Origin: Bradyrhizobium sp. WSM471
Lineage (GTDB): Bacteria; Pseudomonadota; Alphaproteobacteria; Rhizobiales; Xanthobacteraceae
Reading direction: 5' to 3'
Assembly (NCBI RefSeq): GCF_000244915.1
Contig: NZ_CM001442.1
Coordinates: forward strand, 7,720,017-7,784,016
Length of the DNA stretch: 64,000 nt
The notes beneath the pieces are model-generated. The model had not been told where the DNA came from, searched no databases, and worked only from the letters and a program-made list of their open reading frames with translations. Position numbers and translations under genes: made by a program. Numbering within the stretch: position 1 is the first letter of the stretch; each line of letters begins with the position of its first letter. Positions 1 to 9,069 of the stretch are shown piece after piece.

Positions 1-1932
1 GACTTCCTCTGGTCGGTGCGCTGCAACCTGCACTTCCACTCCGGCCGCGCCGAAGAGCGGCTCTCCTTCGACCTTCAGCGCGAGATCGCGGTTCGGCTCG
101 GCTACACCTCGCATCCCGGCATGCAGGACGTCGAGCGCTTCATGAAGCACTACTTCCTGGTCGCCAAGGAAGTCGGCAACCTCACCGCCATTCTCTGCGC
201 CAAGCTCGAGGACCAGCAGGCCAAGCCCGCGCCGGTGCTGAGCCGGATGATGGCGCGGCTGCGCCCCACCGCGGTGAAGCGGCGGGTTCCCGACAGCGAC
301 GACTTCATCGTCGACAACAACCGCATCAACGTCGCCGCACCCGACGTCTTCAAGCACGATCCGGTCAATTTGATCCGCATCTTCCGCCTGGCGCAGAAGA
401 ACAATCTCGCCTTCCACCCGGACGCGATGCGCGACGTGACGCGCTCGCTCGGCCTGATCAACGCCCAGATGCGCGAGAATCCCGAAGCCAACCGGCTGTT
501 CATGGAGATCCTGACGTCCGACAACGCGGAAATCGTGCTGCGGCGGATGAACGAGACCGGCGTGCTCGGCCATTTCATCCGCGCCTTCGGCAAGATCGTC
601 TCGATGATGCAGTTCAACATGTATCATCACTACACCGTCGACGAGCATTTGATCCGCTGCGTCGGCTTCCTCCAGGACATCGAACGCGGCGGCATCGAGG
701 AATTCGCGGTGGCGAGCGACCTGATGCGCAAGATCCGGCCGGAGCATCGCTCCGTGATCTACATTGCGACGCTGCTGCACGACGTCGCCAAGGGCCGGCC
801 CGAGGATCACTCGATCGCCGGCGCCAAGGTGGCGCGACGGCTCTGCCCGCGGCTCGGCTTCAGTCCGGCCGATACCGAGCTCGTGGCCTGGCTGATCGAG
901 GAGCATCTGACAATGTCCACGGTCGCACAGTCGCGCGATCTCTCCGACCGCAAAACCATCGAGAATTTCGCCGCCGTGGTGCAGTCGGTCGAGCAGATGA
1001 AGCTCTTGACGATCCTCACAACCGCCGACATCCGCGGCGTCGGTCCGGGCGTATGGAATGGCTGGAAAGCGCAGCTCTTGCGCTCCCTCTACTACGAGAC
1101 CGAACCGGTGCTGACCGGCGGCTTCTCGGAGGTCGACCGCGGCAAGCGCCTCACGGCCGCATACGCCGAATTCCGTAACGCCTTCGCGGAATGGCCGGCG
1201 GAAGAGCTCGACGCCTATATCGGCCGGCACTATCCGGCCTATTGGCTCAAGGTCGAGCTGCCGCGCAAGATCCGCCACGCGCGCTTCGTCCGTGCCAGCG
1301 AGCAGGCCGGCCACAAGCTCGCGATCAATGTCGGCTTCGACGAGGTGCGTGGCGTCACCGAGCTGACCATCTTCGCCGCCGACCATCCCTGGCTACTGTC
1401 GATCATCGCGGGCGCCTGTGCCTCGGCCGGCGCCAACATCGTCGATGCCCAGATCTACACCACGACCGACGGCCGCGCGCTCGACACGATCTCGATCTCC
1501 AGGGAATACGACCGCGACGAGGACGAGGGACGGCGCGCCACGCGCATCGGCGAGATGATCGAGGACGTGCTCGAAGGCAAGCTGCGTCTGCCCGAAGTGG
1601 TGGCGCGGCGAACCGTGCGCGGCAAGGCGCGGCCGTTCGTGATCGAGCCGGAAGTGACCATCAACAACCAATGGTCAGACCGCTACACAGTGATCGAAAT
1701 GTCCGGCCTCGACCGGCCCGGGCTGCTCTACGAGCTGACCACCGCGATCTCGAAGCTCAACCTCAACATCGCCTCGGCCCATGTCGCGACCTTCGGCGAG
1801 CGCGCCCGCGACGTGTTCTACGTCACCGATCTCCTGGGCGCACAGATCAGCGCGCCGACGCGGCAATCCGCGATCAAGAGCGCGCTGACCCACGTGATGG
1901 CCGGCGACAAGGCGGTTCAGCCGGCGGCGTGA
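1..1932 (+). CDS. glnD: Bifunctional PII uridylyltransferase/uridylyl-removing enzyme, C-terminal part
   Basis: GlnD senses glutamine and adds or removes UMP on PII signalling proteins, so it sits at the top of nitrogen regulation. The frame is open from base 1, so the start and the nucleotidyltransferase active-site motif lie upstream of the window. About 643 residues remain: the end of the transferase domain, a helical linker, the HD hydrolase domain (HDVAKGRPEDHS, HD codons at 778-783) and two C-terminal ACT domains that bind glutamine. One ACT starts near the motif LTIFAADHPWLLSIIAG and the other near VIEMSGLDRPGLLYEL. The stop is TGA at 1930. Domain order and length fit GlnD with only the N-terminus missing. 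A palindromic repeat follows the gene. Confidence 0.96.
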   Translation, partial: DFLWSVRCNLHFHSGRAEERLSFDLQREIAVRLGYTSHPGMQDVERFMKHYFLVAKEVGNLTAILCAKLEDQQAKPAPVLSRMMARLRPTAVKRRVPDSDDFIVDNNRINVAAPDVFKHDPVNLIRIFRLAQKNNLAFHPDAMRDVTRSLGLINAQMRENPEANRLFMEILTSDNAEIVLRRMNETGVLGHFIRAFGKIVSMMQFNMYHHYTVDEHLIRCVGFLQDIERGGIEEFAVASDLMRKIRPEHRSVIYIATLLHDVAKGRPEDHSIAGAKVARRLCPRLGFSPADTELVAWLIEEHLTMSTVAQSRDLSDRKTIENFAAVVQSVEQMKLLTILTTADIRGVGPGVWNGWKAQLLRSLYYETEPVLTGGFSEVDRGKRLTAAYAEFRNAFAEWPAEELDAYIGRHYPAYWLKVELPRKIRHARFVRASEQAGHKLAINVGFDEVRGVTELTIFAADHPWLLSIIAGACASAGANIVDAQIYTTTDGRALDTISISREYDRDEDEGRRATRIGEMIEDVLEGKLRLPEVVARRTVRGKARPFVIEPEVTINNQWSDRYTVIEMSGLDRPGLLYELTTAISKLNLNIASAHVATFGERARDVFYVTDLLGAQISAPTRQSAIKSALTHVMAGDKAVQPAA

Positions 1933-1955
1933 GGACGGCTGCGCGCCTCTCCTCT

Positions 1956-2060
1956 CGTCATTCCGGGGCGCCGCGCAGCGGCGAACCCGGAATCCATCGA
2001 GCCACTGGTGACGCGGATAAATGGATTCCGGGTTCGCGCTTCGCGCGCCCCGGAATGACG
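1956..2060. repeat. Intergenic palindromic repeat, family A
   Basis: The outer arms are CGTCATTCCGGGGCG and its near-complement CGCCCCGGAATGACG. The inner arms are CCCGGAATCCAT and ATGGATTCCGGG, so transcription of either strand would give a long two-part hairpin. The repeat lies between the ends of glnD and ogt, which converge, so it may also stop transcription in both directions (inference). Similar elements occur at 5903-6006 and 53538-53614. Confidence 0.85.
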
Positions 2061-2072
2061 ACTGGCGGATAT

Positions 2073-2603
2073 CTAAACCGCCACGCCTTCATGCCGCAGC
2101 AGCCAGCGCTTGCGCTCGAGGCCGCCGCCATACTTCACCAGAGAACCATCGGCGCCGATCAGGCGGTGGCACGGCAGTACCACGCTGATCGGATTGGAGC
2201 CGTTGGCATGGCCGACGGCGCGAATGGCCTTGGGCGTGTCGATCCTGGCGGCCAGCGCGCCATAGCTCATCGTGGTGCCGGCAGGGATTTGCGCCAACGC
2301 ATTCCAGACCTTCTGCTGGAATGGCGTGCCGGCGATGCGCCAGGCGATGCCTGAGAGCTGGCCGAGATCGCCGTCGAAATAGTCCGACAGCGCAGTCCGC
2401 ATGGCTGCTGGCGCGGGCTGGTCATTCAGCTCCACCACACCGTAGTGCAGCCGCAAGAGCTCGCGCATGCGGTGCTCGTAATCCTCCCAGTCGAGCGCGC
2501 GCAAGGCGCCCGCGGCGTCGGTGACCAGCAGCGCAATCCCGATCGGCGTCTCCAGCCGATCGAGGCCAAAGCTTACAGGTGGTTTGGTCAGTCGCGCGGG
2601 CAT
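2073..2603 (-). CDS. ogt: Methylated-DNA--protein-cysteine S-methyltransferase
   Basis: Suicide repair protein that moves the methyl group from O6-methylguanine in DNA to its own cysteine. The 176-residue protein carries the invariant active-site block VVLPCHRLIG, with the acceptor Cys at about residue 145. Before it come the recognition helix (AIRAVGHANGSNP) and the preceding FQQKVWNALAQIPAGTTMSY region, both typical of the Ogt/AdaB C-terminal domain. The N-terminal half is the usual degenerate ribonuclease-like domain. A GTG at 2627 could extend the protein by eight residues. I prefer ATG 2603 because the extra residues match nothing expected; neither start has a strong ribosome binding site. 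Confidence 0.94.
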   Translation of the reverse strand: MPARLTKPPVSFGLDRLETPIGIALLVTDAAGALRALDWEDYEHRMRELLRLHYGVVELNDQPAPAAMRTALSDYFDGDLGQLSGIAWRIAGTPFQQKVWNALAQIPAGTTMSYGALAARIDTPKAIRAVGHANGSNPISVVLPCHRLIGADGSLVKYGGGLERKRWLLRHEGVAV

Positions 2604-2693
2604 TGCGGCACCATGGCATCGAAACACGCCATCGCACTTGCCACGCCCGCCGTGCTAGCGTCCACCCGAAAGCTGACGCTGGGGGAGCTCAAC

Positions 2694-3056
2694 TTGATCT
2701 GGATCGCGAATATCCTGGTGGCGCTGGTCGCCGCACTGCACGCTTACTTCCTGATCCTGGAGATGTTTCTCTGGGAAAAGCCGCAGGGCCTGAAGGTTTT
2801 CCGCAACACGCCGGAGAAGGCAGCGATCACAAAGGTGCTGGCCGCCAACCAGGGGCTCTATAATGGCTTCCTGGCCGCAGGCCTGGTCTGGGGGCTGGTG
2901 CACGGCAATCCGGCCTTCGCGTTCCAGATCAAGGCGTTCTTCCTGCTCTGCGTGATCGTGGCCGGCGCTTATGGCGCAGCGACCGTCAGCACGCGCATCC
3001 TGATGGTGCAGGCGCTGCCGGCTGCGCTCGCGCTGTTAACGTTGTTCCTGACCTGA
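2694..3056 (+). CDS. DUF1304 family small membrane protein
   Basis: A 120-residue hydrophobic protein of the DUF1304 family, function unknown. It begins LIWIANILVALVAALHAYF, runs into the family-typical EMFLWEKPQGLKVF, and has about four membrane segments. The start is taken as TTG 2694 because GGGGGAG lies at 2681-2687 with a six-base spacer, and family members start at this point. A longer frame from ATG 2613 exists but would overlap the divergent ogt start region and lacks a comparable site. No neighbouring gene suggests its role. Confidence 0.85.
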   Translation: MIWIANILVALVAALHAYFLILEMFLWEKPQGLKVFRNTPEKAAITKVLAANQGLYNGFLAAGLVWGLVHGNPAFAFQIKAFFLLCVIVAGAYGAATVSTRILMVQALPAALALLTLFLT

Positions 3057-3191
3057 GACGCCATAGCGCGGCGCCGCGATCCTTGCGCGTCGCCTGCCGT
3101 TCCTCCACAATCTCCGACAGCGATGGCGACCGTTGGCAATCAACGGGAAAAGACCGTCGGCCGGAAATTCCGTCAGGAGGAACAACCCCCC

Positions 3192-4433
3192 ATGAGCAAT
3201 CGCAGAGCCTTCATCACTGCCACGGCGGCGCTCGCCTTCGCGTTCTCCGCCAACCAAGCCTTTGTCAGTGAAGCCCTCGCCCAGAAGAAATACGACACCG
3301 GCGCGAGCGACACCGAGATCAAGATCGGCCAGACCGTGCCGTTCTCCGGGCCCTATTCCGTCTACGCCAATATCGGAAAGACCCAGGCCGCCTACTTCAA
3401 GATGATCAACGATCAGGGCGGCATCAACGGCCGCAAGATCAATCTGATCCAGTATGACGATGCCTATTCGCCACCGAAGACGGTCGAGCAGGTGCGCAAG
3501 CTCGTCGAAGGCGACGAGGTGCTGTTCACCTTCCAGATCATCGGCACGGCCGCGAACGCCGCCGTACAAAAATATCTCAACGGCAAGAAGATCCCGCAGC
3601 TGCTGGCCTCGACGGGCGCCGCGCGCTTCAACGATCCGCAGAACTATCCCTGGACCATCGCCTATAATCCCAACTACGTGTCCGAGGGACGCATCTACGC
3701 CAAGTACATTCTCAAGGAGCATCCGAACGCCAAGATCGGCGTGCTCTACCAGAACGACGACATGGGCCGCGACTATCTCGCGGGCCTCAAGAGCGGTCTC
3801 GGCGACAAGGCCGCCGGCATGATCGTCGGCGAGGTGTCCTACGAGGTCACGGATCCGACGGTGGACTCGCAGGTGGTCAAACTGAAATCGTTGGGCGCCG
3901 ATCTTTTCTATGATGCCTCGACACCCAAGTTCGCGGCGCAGGCGATCAAGAAAGTCGCCGAGCTCGGCTGGACGCCGGTGCACATTCTCGACATCAACGC
4001 GAGCCCGATCTCGGCGACGCTGAAGCCGGCCGGCCTCGACATCTCCAAGGGCATTATCTCGACCCAATACGGCAAGGAGCCCGGCGATCCCCAGTGGAAG
4101 GACGATCCGGGCGTGAAAGCCTTCTTCGCCTTCATGGACAAGTATTTCCCCGAAGGCGACAAGCTAAATACCGTCAACACCTACGCTTATTCAGTTGCCG
4201 AATTGCTGACGCAAGTGCTGAAACAGTGCGGTGACGACCTGTCGCGTGAGAACGTGATGAAGCAGGTCGCCAACATCAAGGACTTCACCCCGAGCTTCGC
4301 GCTGCCCGGCATCAAGATCAACACCGGGCCGAACGACTACCGCGTCAACAAGCAGATGCAGATGATGAAGTTCAACGGCGAACGCTGGGAGCTGTTCGGC
4401 CCGATCATGGAGGATGCGGGTCCAGCGGGTTAG
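3192..4433 (+). CDS. ABC transporter substrate-binding protein, branched-chain amino acid type (first tandem copy)
   Basis: A 413-residue periplasmic binding protein of the type I, Leu/Ile/Val-like superfamily (Peripla_BP_6). A signal peptide (MSNRRAFITATAALAFAFSA) is cleaved near AQA-like residues around position 30. The mature part opens with YDTGASDTEIKIGQTVPFSG, the standard first strand. ATG 3192 follows AGGAGG at 3175-3180. The next gene is a close paralogue: both share the block NDQGG[IV]NGRKINLIQYDDAY and the same C-terminus (GERWELFGPI). No permease or ATPase gene is adjacent, so these are orphan binding proteins that must use a transporter elsewhere, possibly a Liv system. The ligand cannot be told from sequence. 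Confidence 0.92.
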   Translation: MSNRRAFITATAALAFAFSANQAFVSEALAQKKYDTGASDTEIKIGQTVPFSGPYSVYANIGKTQAAYFKMINDQGGINGRKINLIQYDDAYSPPKTVEQVRKLVEGDEVLFTFQIIGTAANAAVQKYLNGKKIPQLLASTGAARFNDPQNYPWTIAYNPNYVSEGRIYAKYILKEHPNAKIGVLYQNDDMGRDYLAGLKSGLGDKAAGMIVGEVSYEVTDPTVDSQVVKLKSLGADLFYDASTPKFAAQAIKKVAELGWTPVHILDINASPISATLKPAGLDISKGIISTQYGKEPGDPQWKDDPGVKAFFAFMDKYFPEGDKLNTVNTYAYSVAELLTQVLKQCGDDLSRENVMKQVANIKDFTPSFALPGIKINTGPNDYRVNKQMQMMKFNGERWELFGPIMEDAGPAG

Positions 4434-4440
4434 TCTCTGG

Positions 4441-4554
4441 GTAGGGTGGGTTAGCGCAGCGTAACCCACCTCTTTGATTTCCGCGGAAACAGAAGTGGTG
4501 GGTTACGCCCGGCGGACTGCGCTTTGCGCAGCCGCAGGGCTAACCCACCCTACG
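4441..4554. repeat. Intergenic palindromic repeat, family B
   Basis: The ends are GTAGGGTGGGTTAGC and the complementary GCTAACCCACCCTAC. An inner pair, GTAACCCACC and GGTGGGTTAC, nests inside, with a central CCGCGG. It occupies most of the gap between the two tandem binding-protein genes, where it could fold in the transcript. It is the only copy of this family in the window. Confidence 0.85.
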
Positions 4555-4666
4555 AACGCGCACCTTGCCCTGCGGTAATCGTTCCTCCACACTCGCCCGT
4601 AGCGATGGCATCGGACGCACAGTGCGCCCGGCAGACCGTCGGCAACAACAAACCGAGGAAATGCGA

Positions 4667-5893
4667 ATGAGGAATGGAATTCTGCATCTGGCCACGGCAA
4701 CGGCGCTGACCCTGGCGCTGTCGGTCTCGGCGGCCAATGCCCAGAAGAAATATGATCCGGGCGCCAGCGATACCGAGATCAAGGTCGGCCAGACGATGCC
4801 GTTTTCTGGACCGGCATCGGCCTATTCGTCGATCGGCAAGACCCAAGCCGCCTATTTCAAGATGATCAACGACCAGGGCGGCGTCAACGGCCGCAAGATC
4901 AATCTGATCCAGTATGACGATGCCTACTCGCCGCCGAAAGCCGTGGAGCAGATTCGCAAGCTCGTCGAGAGCGACGAGGTCCTGCTGACCTTCCAGATCA
5001 TCGGCACGCCGGTGAACGCAGCCGTGCAGAAATATCTCAATTCGAAGAAGGTGCCGCAACTGTTCGCGGCGACCGGAGCCTCGAGGTTCACGGATCCGAA
5101 GAACTTTCCGTGGACGATGGGCTTCAACCCCAACTACTTCGTCGAAGGCCGCATCTACGGACAGTACATCCTGAAGGAGCATCCGAACGCCAAGATCGGC
5201 GTGCTCTATCAGAACGACGACCTCGGCAAGGACTATCTGAACGGCATCAAGGCCGGCCTCGGCGACAAGGCTGCCAAGATGATCGTGACTGAAGCTTCCT
5301 ACGAAGTCTCCGATCCGACTGTCGACTCGCAGATCCTCAAGATCAAGGATGCCGGCGCCGATTTGTTCTTCAGCGCCACCACGCCGAAGCAGGCGGCCCA
5401 GGCGATCAAGAAGATCGCCGAGATGGGCTGGCATCCGGTGCAGATCGTCGACATCAACGCCACCTCGGTCGGCGCGGTGCTGAAGCCGGCCGGCCTCGAC
5501 GCCGCCAAGGGCCTGATCAGCGTCAATTACGGCAAGGAACCGCTCGACCCGACCTGGAAGGACGATGCCGGCCTCAAGAGGTATTTCGACTTCATGGCCA
5601 AGTATTATCCGGATGGGGACAAGGACTCGAACTTCAACACCTACGGCTACAGCACGGCGCAGCTGCTGGTCCATGTGCTGAAGCAGTGCGGCGACGACCT
5701 GACGCGCGAGAACGTGATGAAGCAGGCCGCGTCGCTGAAGGACGTGACCAGCGACACCGCGCTGCCCGGCATCAAGGCCAACACCTCACCGACCGACTAC
5801 CGCGTCAACAAGCAGCTTCAGATGATGAAGTTCAACGGCGAACGCTGGGAGCTGTTCGGCCCAATCATTGAGGATGCGAGTCCGGCGGGTTAG
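4667..5893 (+). CDS. ABC transporter substrate-binding protein, branched-chain amino acid type (second tandem copy)
   Basis: A 408-residue paralogue of the preceding gene with the same fold, signal peptide type (MRNGILHLATATALTLALSV, cleavage near NAQKKYDP) and C-terminus. ATG 4667 is preferred over ATG 4661 because GAGGAA at 4655-4660 touches 4661 but lies six bases from 4667. The two copies differ throughout (for example SGPYSVYANIG against SGPASAYSSIG), so the duplication is old and the ligands may differ. The repeat between them suggests they are not tightly co-transcribed, but no other promoter is obvious. Confidence 0.92.
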   Translation: MRNGILHLATATALTLALSVSAANAQKKYDPGASDTEIKVGQTMPFSGPASAYSSIGKTQAAYFKMINDQGGVNGRKINLIQYDDAYSPPKAVEQIRKLVESDEVLLTFQIIGTPVNAAVQKYLNSKKVPQLFAATGASRFTDPKNFPWTMGFNPNYFVEGRIYGQYILKEHPNAKIGVLYQNDDLGKDYLNGIKAGLGDKAAKMIVTEASYEVSDPTVDSQILKIKDAGADLFFSATTPKQAAQAIKKIAEMGWHPVQIVDINATSVGAVLKPAGLDAAKGLISVNYGKEPLDPTWKDDAGLKRYFDFMAKYYPDGDKDSNFNTYGYSTAQLLVHVLKQCGDDLTRENVMKQAASLKDVTSDTALPGIKANTSPTDYRVNKQLQMMKFNGERWELFGPIIEDASPAG

Positions 5894-5902
5894 TTCTGCA
5901 CG

Positions 5903-6006
5903 GTCATTCCGGGCTGGCGCGCGAGCGCCAGACCCGGAATCTCGAGATTCTCAGGTGCGCAATTGCGCACCTGAGTTCGATGCTTTCGCATCGCCCCGGA
6001 ATGACG
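5903..6006. repeat. Intergenic palindromic repeat, family A
   Basis: The outer arms GTCATTCCGGG and CCCCGGAATGAC match the repeat at 1956-2060. The interior differs, with hairpin arms GGTGCGCAATTGCGCACC in the middle. It lies between the stop of the second binding protein and the convergent end of the DUF1330 gene. Confidence 0.8.
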
Positions 6007-6011
6007 TGGCT

Positions 6012-6437
6012 CTACTCCGGTATCTCGCCAAAGTTCTTCCCCACCGGCAGCACCGCATGCCGAATAAGCCGTGAATCCTCCACCGCGGCCTGCCTGTGCT
6101 TCACCGCTTCGCGATAGACGGGATCGCGGATCATCTCGACGAAGGCGGCGACGCTTGGGTATTCGGCGATGAAGCAATGGTCCCAGCGCTCAGTCTCGGG
6201 GCCGATCAGCATCAGCTCGAATTTGCCCTGCCAGACGATGCGGCCGCCGAGGCGTTCGAACACCGGCCCGCTCTCGCGGCCATAGGCCGCATAGGCTTCC
6301 GCGCCGCTTGCCTTGCGGCCGTCGGGATAGGCCGCCTCCTTGCGCAAGCGCACCAGGTTGAGCATGTGGATCGGACCGGGGCGGTCGTTGTCCCGGAACT
6401 GCGCGAAAATCTCCTTGGTCGGATCGATGTGGCCCAT
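6012..6437 (-). CDS. DUF1330 domain protein
   Basis: A 141-residue soluble protein with the DUF1330 (dimeric alpha/beta barrel, ABM-like) pattern. PIHMLNLVRLRKEAAYPDG is followed by YAAYGRESGPVFERLGGRIVW and a C-terminal WDHCFIAEYPSVAAFVEMI segment. Members of this fold are small putative monooxygenases or ligand-binding proteins, and no specific reaction is established. AGGGA lies about six bases upstream of the ATG. It converges on the binding-protein gene and diverges from the penicillin-binding protein gene. Confidence 0.85.
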   Translation of the reverse strand: MGHIDPTKEIFAQFRDNDRPGPIHMLNLVRLRKEAAYPDGRKASGAEAYAAYGRESGPVFERLGGRIVWQGKFELMLIGPETERWDHCFIAEYPSVAAFVEMIRDPVYREAVKHRQAAVEDSRLIRHAVLPVGKNFGEIPE

Positions 6438-6603
6438 CTGAGTTCCCTGTTGTTTTATGCGGGCGATCCTAGCTCTGCCGTCCAGCCAGCGGAACTGCGG
6501 CCAGCGAATGCCGCACCTCCTAATCGCGCGTTAAGCTCTGGGTAACCGGGCCTTAAACAGCGACCGCTAGCGTGCGGCGGGGCGGGCTGACCGGGCGTTG
6601 CGT

Positions 6604-8817
6604 ATGGGGTTGGGAAAGAAAAAGAGTGGGCGCAAGGAGCCGCTGTTCGGCTTGCCTGCAGCACTCGCCGATCTGCGCCTGACCCCGGCCGACCGCATTC
6701 CCGGCGGCGATGACAAGCCGAAGAAATCAACGAAATCATCTGCCAGGTGCAAGAGCGAGGATGCCGGCGACGAGCCGCCGCGCGAGCGGAAGGCGCCGGG
6801 CGGGCGCGGCAGTGCCAAGCGGCGATCGAAGTCGCGCATCGGCGCTGGTCTTGGTCGCCTGGTCTATTGGGGCGCGGTGCTGGGCCTGTGGGGGGCGATC
6901 GCGGTGATCGGCGTCGTGATCTGGGTCGGCGCTCATCTGCCGCCGATCCAGTCGCTGGAAATCCCCAAGCGGCCACCGACGATCCAGATCGTCGGCATCG
7001 ACGGCAGCATGCTGGCGCAGCGCGGCGAGATGGCCGGCGCCAACGTCTCGCTGAAAGATTTGCCGCAATATCTGCCCAAGGCGTTCATCGCCATTGAGGA
7101 CCGCCGCTTCTATTCGCATTTCGGCATCGATCCCGTCGGCATCCTGCGCGCGCTCGTCACCAACGTGCTCCATCGCGGCGTGTCGCAGGGCGGCTCGACA
7201 CTGACGCAGCAATTGGCGAAGAACCTGTTCCTGACCCAGGAGCGCACCATGGCGCGCAAACTGCAGGAAGCGGAGCTCGCGATCTGGCTGGAGCGCAAGC
7301 ATTCCAAGAACGAGATCCTGGAGCTCTATCTCAACCGCGTCTATTTCGGCTCCGGCGCCTATGGCGTCGAGGCAGCTGCGCAAAGGTATTTCGGCAAGTC
7401 GGCCAAGAACGTCACTGTCGCGGAGGCCGCGATGCTGGCCGGCCTCGTCAAATCGCCTTCGCGGCTCGCGCCGAACCGCAACCCCGAGGGCGCCGAAGCG
7501 CGCGCGAAAATCGTGCTCACGGCGATGGCGGATGCCAAATTCATCACCGAGGCGCAGGCGCAGGCCTCGATCGGCCAACCCTCCTACAATGTGAAGCCGG
7601 TCGGCGCCGGCACGATCAATTACGTCGCCGACTGGATCGGCGAGGTGCTGGACGATCTGGTCGGCCAGATCGACGAGAGCATCAAAGTCGAGACCACGAT
7701 CGATCCGAAGCTCCAGAGCGTGGCGGAAGCCGCCATCATCGACGAGCTCGCGGCCAAGAGCGTGAAGTTCAATGTCAGCCAGGGCGCGCTGGTGGCGATG
7801 ACGCCGGACGGCGCGGTTCGCGCCATGGTCGGCGGCCGGAACTATTCCGAGAGCCAGTACAACCGCGCGGTCACCGCCAGGCGCCAGCCGGGCTCCTCGT
7901 TCAAGCCATTCGTGTACCTGACCGCGCTCGAGCAGGGACTGACGCCCGACACGCTCCGCCAGGACGCGCCGATCGAGGTCAAGGGCTGGAAGCCTGAGAA
8001 CTACACCCACGAATATTTCGGCGCGGTGACGCTGACCCAGGCGCTCGCGATGTCGCTCAACACGGTCGCGATCCGCCTCGGCCTCGAGGTCGGGCCGAAG
8101 AATGTGGTGCGCACCGCGCACCGGCTCGGCATCACCTCGAAGCTTGAGCCCAACGCCTCGATCGCGCTCGGCACCTCCGAAGTCTCGATGGTCGAGCTGG
8201 TCGGCGCCTATGCACCTTTCGCCAATGGCGGCTTCGCGGCGACGCCGCATGTCGTCACCCGGATCAGGACGCTCAGTGGCAAGCTGCTCTACATGCGCCA
8301 GCCGGACGAGCACAACCAGGTGGTCGACCCGCGCTATGTCGGCATGATGAACGCGATGATGCGGGAAACGCTGATCAGCGGCACCGCCAAGAAGGCGGAG
8401 ATCCCGGGCTGGCCGGCGGCCGGCAAGACCGGCACCAGCCAGGACTACCGCGACGCCTGGTTCATCGGCTACACCGCCAACCTCGTCACCGGCGTGTGGC
8501 TCGGCAATGACGACAACTCGCCGACCAAGAAGGCGACCGGCGGCGGCTTGCCGGTCGAAGTCTGGTCGCGCTTCATGAAGACGGCGCACGAGGGCGTGCC
8601 GGTGGCAGCCTTGCCGAGCTCGCAAGGCAGCTGGGGCCTGTCGAATCTCGCGCAGGCGGCATCGCAGGTCTCGCCGCCGACAGCGGCAGCGCCCGCACCC
8701 GCACCTGTCAACAACGGCGGCTATCGCCCGCCCCCCACGCGCGCCAATGCGCGACCGGAAGCAGCGGCAGGACTCGATGGCTGGCTGATGGACCGGCTGT
8801 TCGGCGGAAATCGCTAG
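6604..8817 (+). CDS. Class A penicillin-binding protein (PBP1A family)
   Basis: Bifunctional peptidoglycan synthase of 737 residues, anchored in the inner membrane and acting in the periplasm. A basic, Lys/Arg-rich cytoplasmic tail of about 80 residues precedes one membrane helix (LVYWGAVLGLWGAIAVIGVV). The GT51 glycosyltransferase domain shows IEDRRFYSHFGID, with catalytic Glu about 165, then GGSTLTQQLAKN and LELYLNRVYFG. The transpeptidase domain has S431-S-F-K434, S-L-N and K608-T-G. The C-terminus is rich in Ala/Pro. An in-frame TTG sits at 6598; ATG 6604 is chosen because it is the first ATG, and neither has a strong ribosome binding site. Confidence 0.95.
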   Translation: MGLGKKKSGRKEPLFGLPAALADLRLTPADRIPGGDDKPKKSTKSSARCKSEDAGDEPPRERKAPGGRGSAKRRSKSRIGAGLGRLVYWGAVLGLWGAIAVIGVVIWVGAHLPPIQSLEIPKRPPTIQIVGIDGSMLAQRGEMAGANVSLKDLPQYLPKAFIAIEDRRFYSHFGIDPVGILRALVTNVLHRGVSQGGSTLTQQLAKNLFLTQERTMARKLQEAELAIWLERKHSKNEILELYLNRVYFGSGAYGVEAAAQRYFGKSAKNVTVAEAAMLAGLVKSPSRLAPNRNPEGAEARAKIVLTAMADAKFITEAQAQASIGQPSYNVKPVGAGTINYVADWIGEVLDDLVGQIDESIKVETTIDPKLQSVAEAAIIDELAAKSVKFNVSQGALVAMTPDGAVRAMVGGRNYSESQYNRAVTARRQPGSSFKPFVYLTALEQGLTPDTLRQDAPIEVKGWKPENYTHEYFGAVTLTQALAMSLNTVAIRLGLEVGPKNVVRTAHRLGITSKLEPNASIALGTSEVSMVELVGAYAPFANGGFAATPHVVTRIRTLSGKLLYMRQPDEHNQVVDPRYVGMMNAMMRETLISGTAKKAEIPGWPAAGKTGTSQDYRDAWFIGYTANLVTGVWLGNDDNSPTKKATGGGLPVEVWSRFMKTAHEGVPVAALPSSQGSWGLSNLAQAASQVSPPTAAAPAPAPVNNGGYRPPPTRANARPEAAAGLDGWLMDRLFGGNR

Positions 8818-8824
8818 GTTCTGC

Positions 8825-8880
8825 TTGAGGTCCGGGTGACCTCAAAACAAAAACTGCGAAAACAACCCCATGCACAGTAG
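8825..8880. repeat. Hairpin followed by dispersed 33-base motif (copy 1)
   Basis: A perfect 8-base stem TTGAGGTC/GACCTCAA (8825-8845, loop CGGGT) is followed at 8848-8880 by a motif containing AACAACCCCATGCACAGTAG. The same 33 bases recur at 54857-54889 with only two mismatches, both in the spacer after CAAAAAC. The motif is non-coding at both sites and lies downstream of a gene end here. Its role is unknown. Confidence 0.7.
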
Positions 8881-8944
8881 CCGAGGATAACGAAATCAAC
8901 GGCTTGCGCGGGCAGCAAAGACGCTTGAAGCGCGCGCTGGGCTT

Positions 8945-9043
8945 TCATTCCCCGCGAAAGCGGGAAATCCAGTACGCCGCGGCTTCTCGATCAATCACTA
9001 AGGCCTCTGGAATACTGGATCGCCCGCTTTCGCGGGCGATGAC
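8945..9043. repeat. Intergenic palindromic repeat, family J
   Basis: The left arm has TCATTCCCCGCGAAAGCGGG then AATCCAGTA. The right arm has TACTGGAT then CGCCCGCTTTCGCGGGCGAT. Each arm also forms its own small hairpin around CGAAAGCG/CGCTTTCG. It lies between the ends of the convergent PBP and metallopeptidase genes. Confidence 0.8.
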
Positions 9044-9069
9044 AGCGTCACATGAGGCACCAACGAGCC

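Noticed and set aside
6736..8625. 629-codon open frame antisense to the penicillin-binding protein
   Set aside because: Arg/His/Asp-rich translation without a family, opposite an intact PBP1A; a typical high-GC shadow frame.
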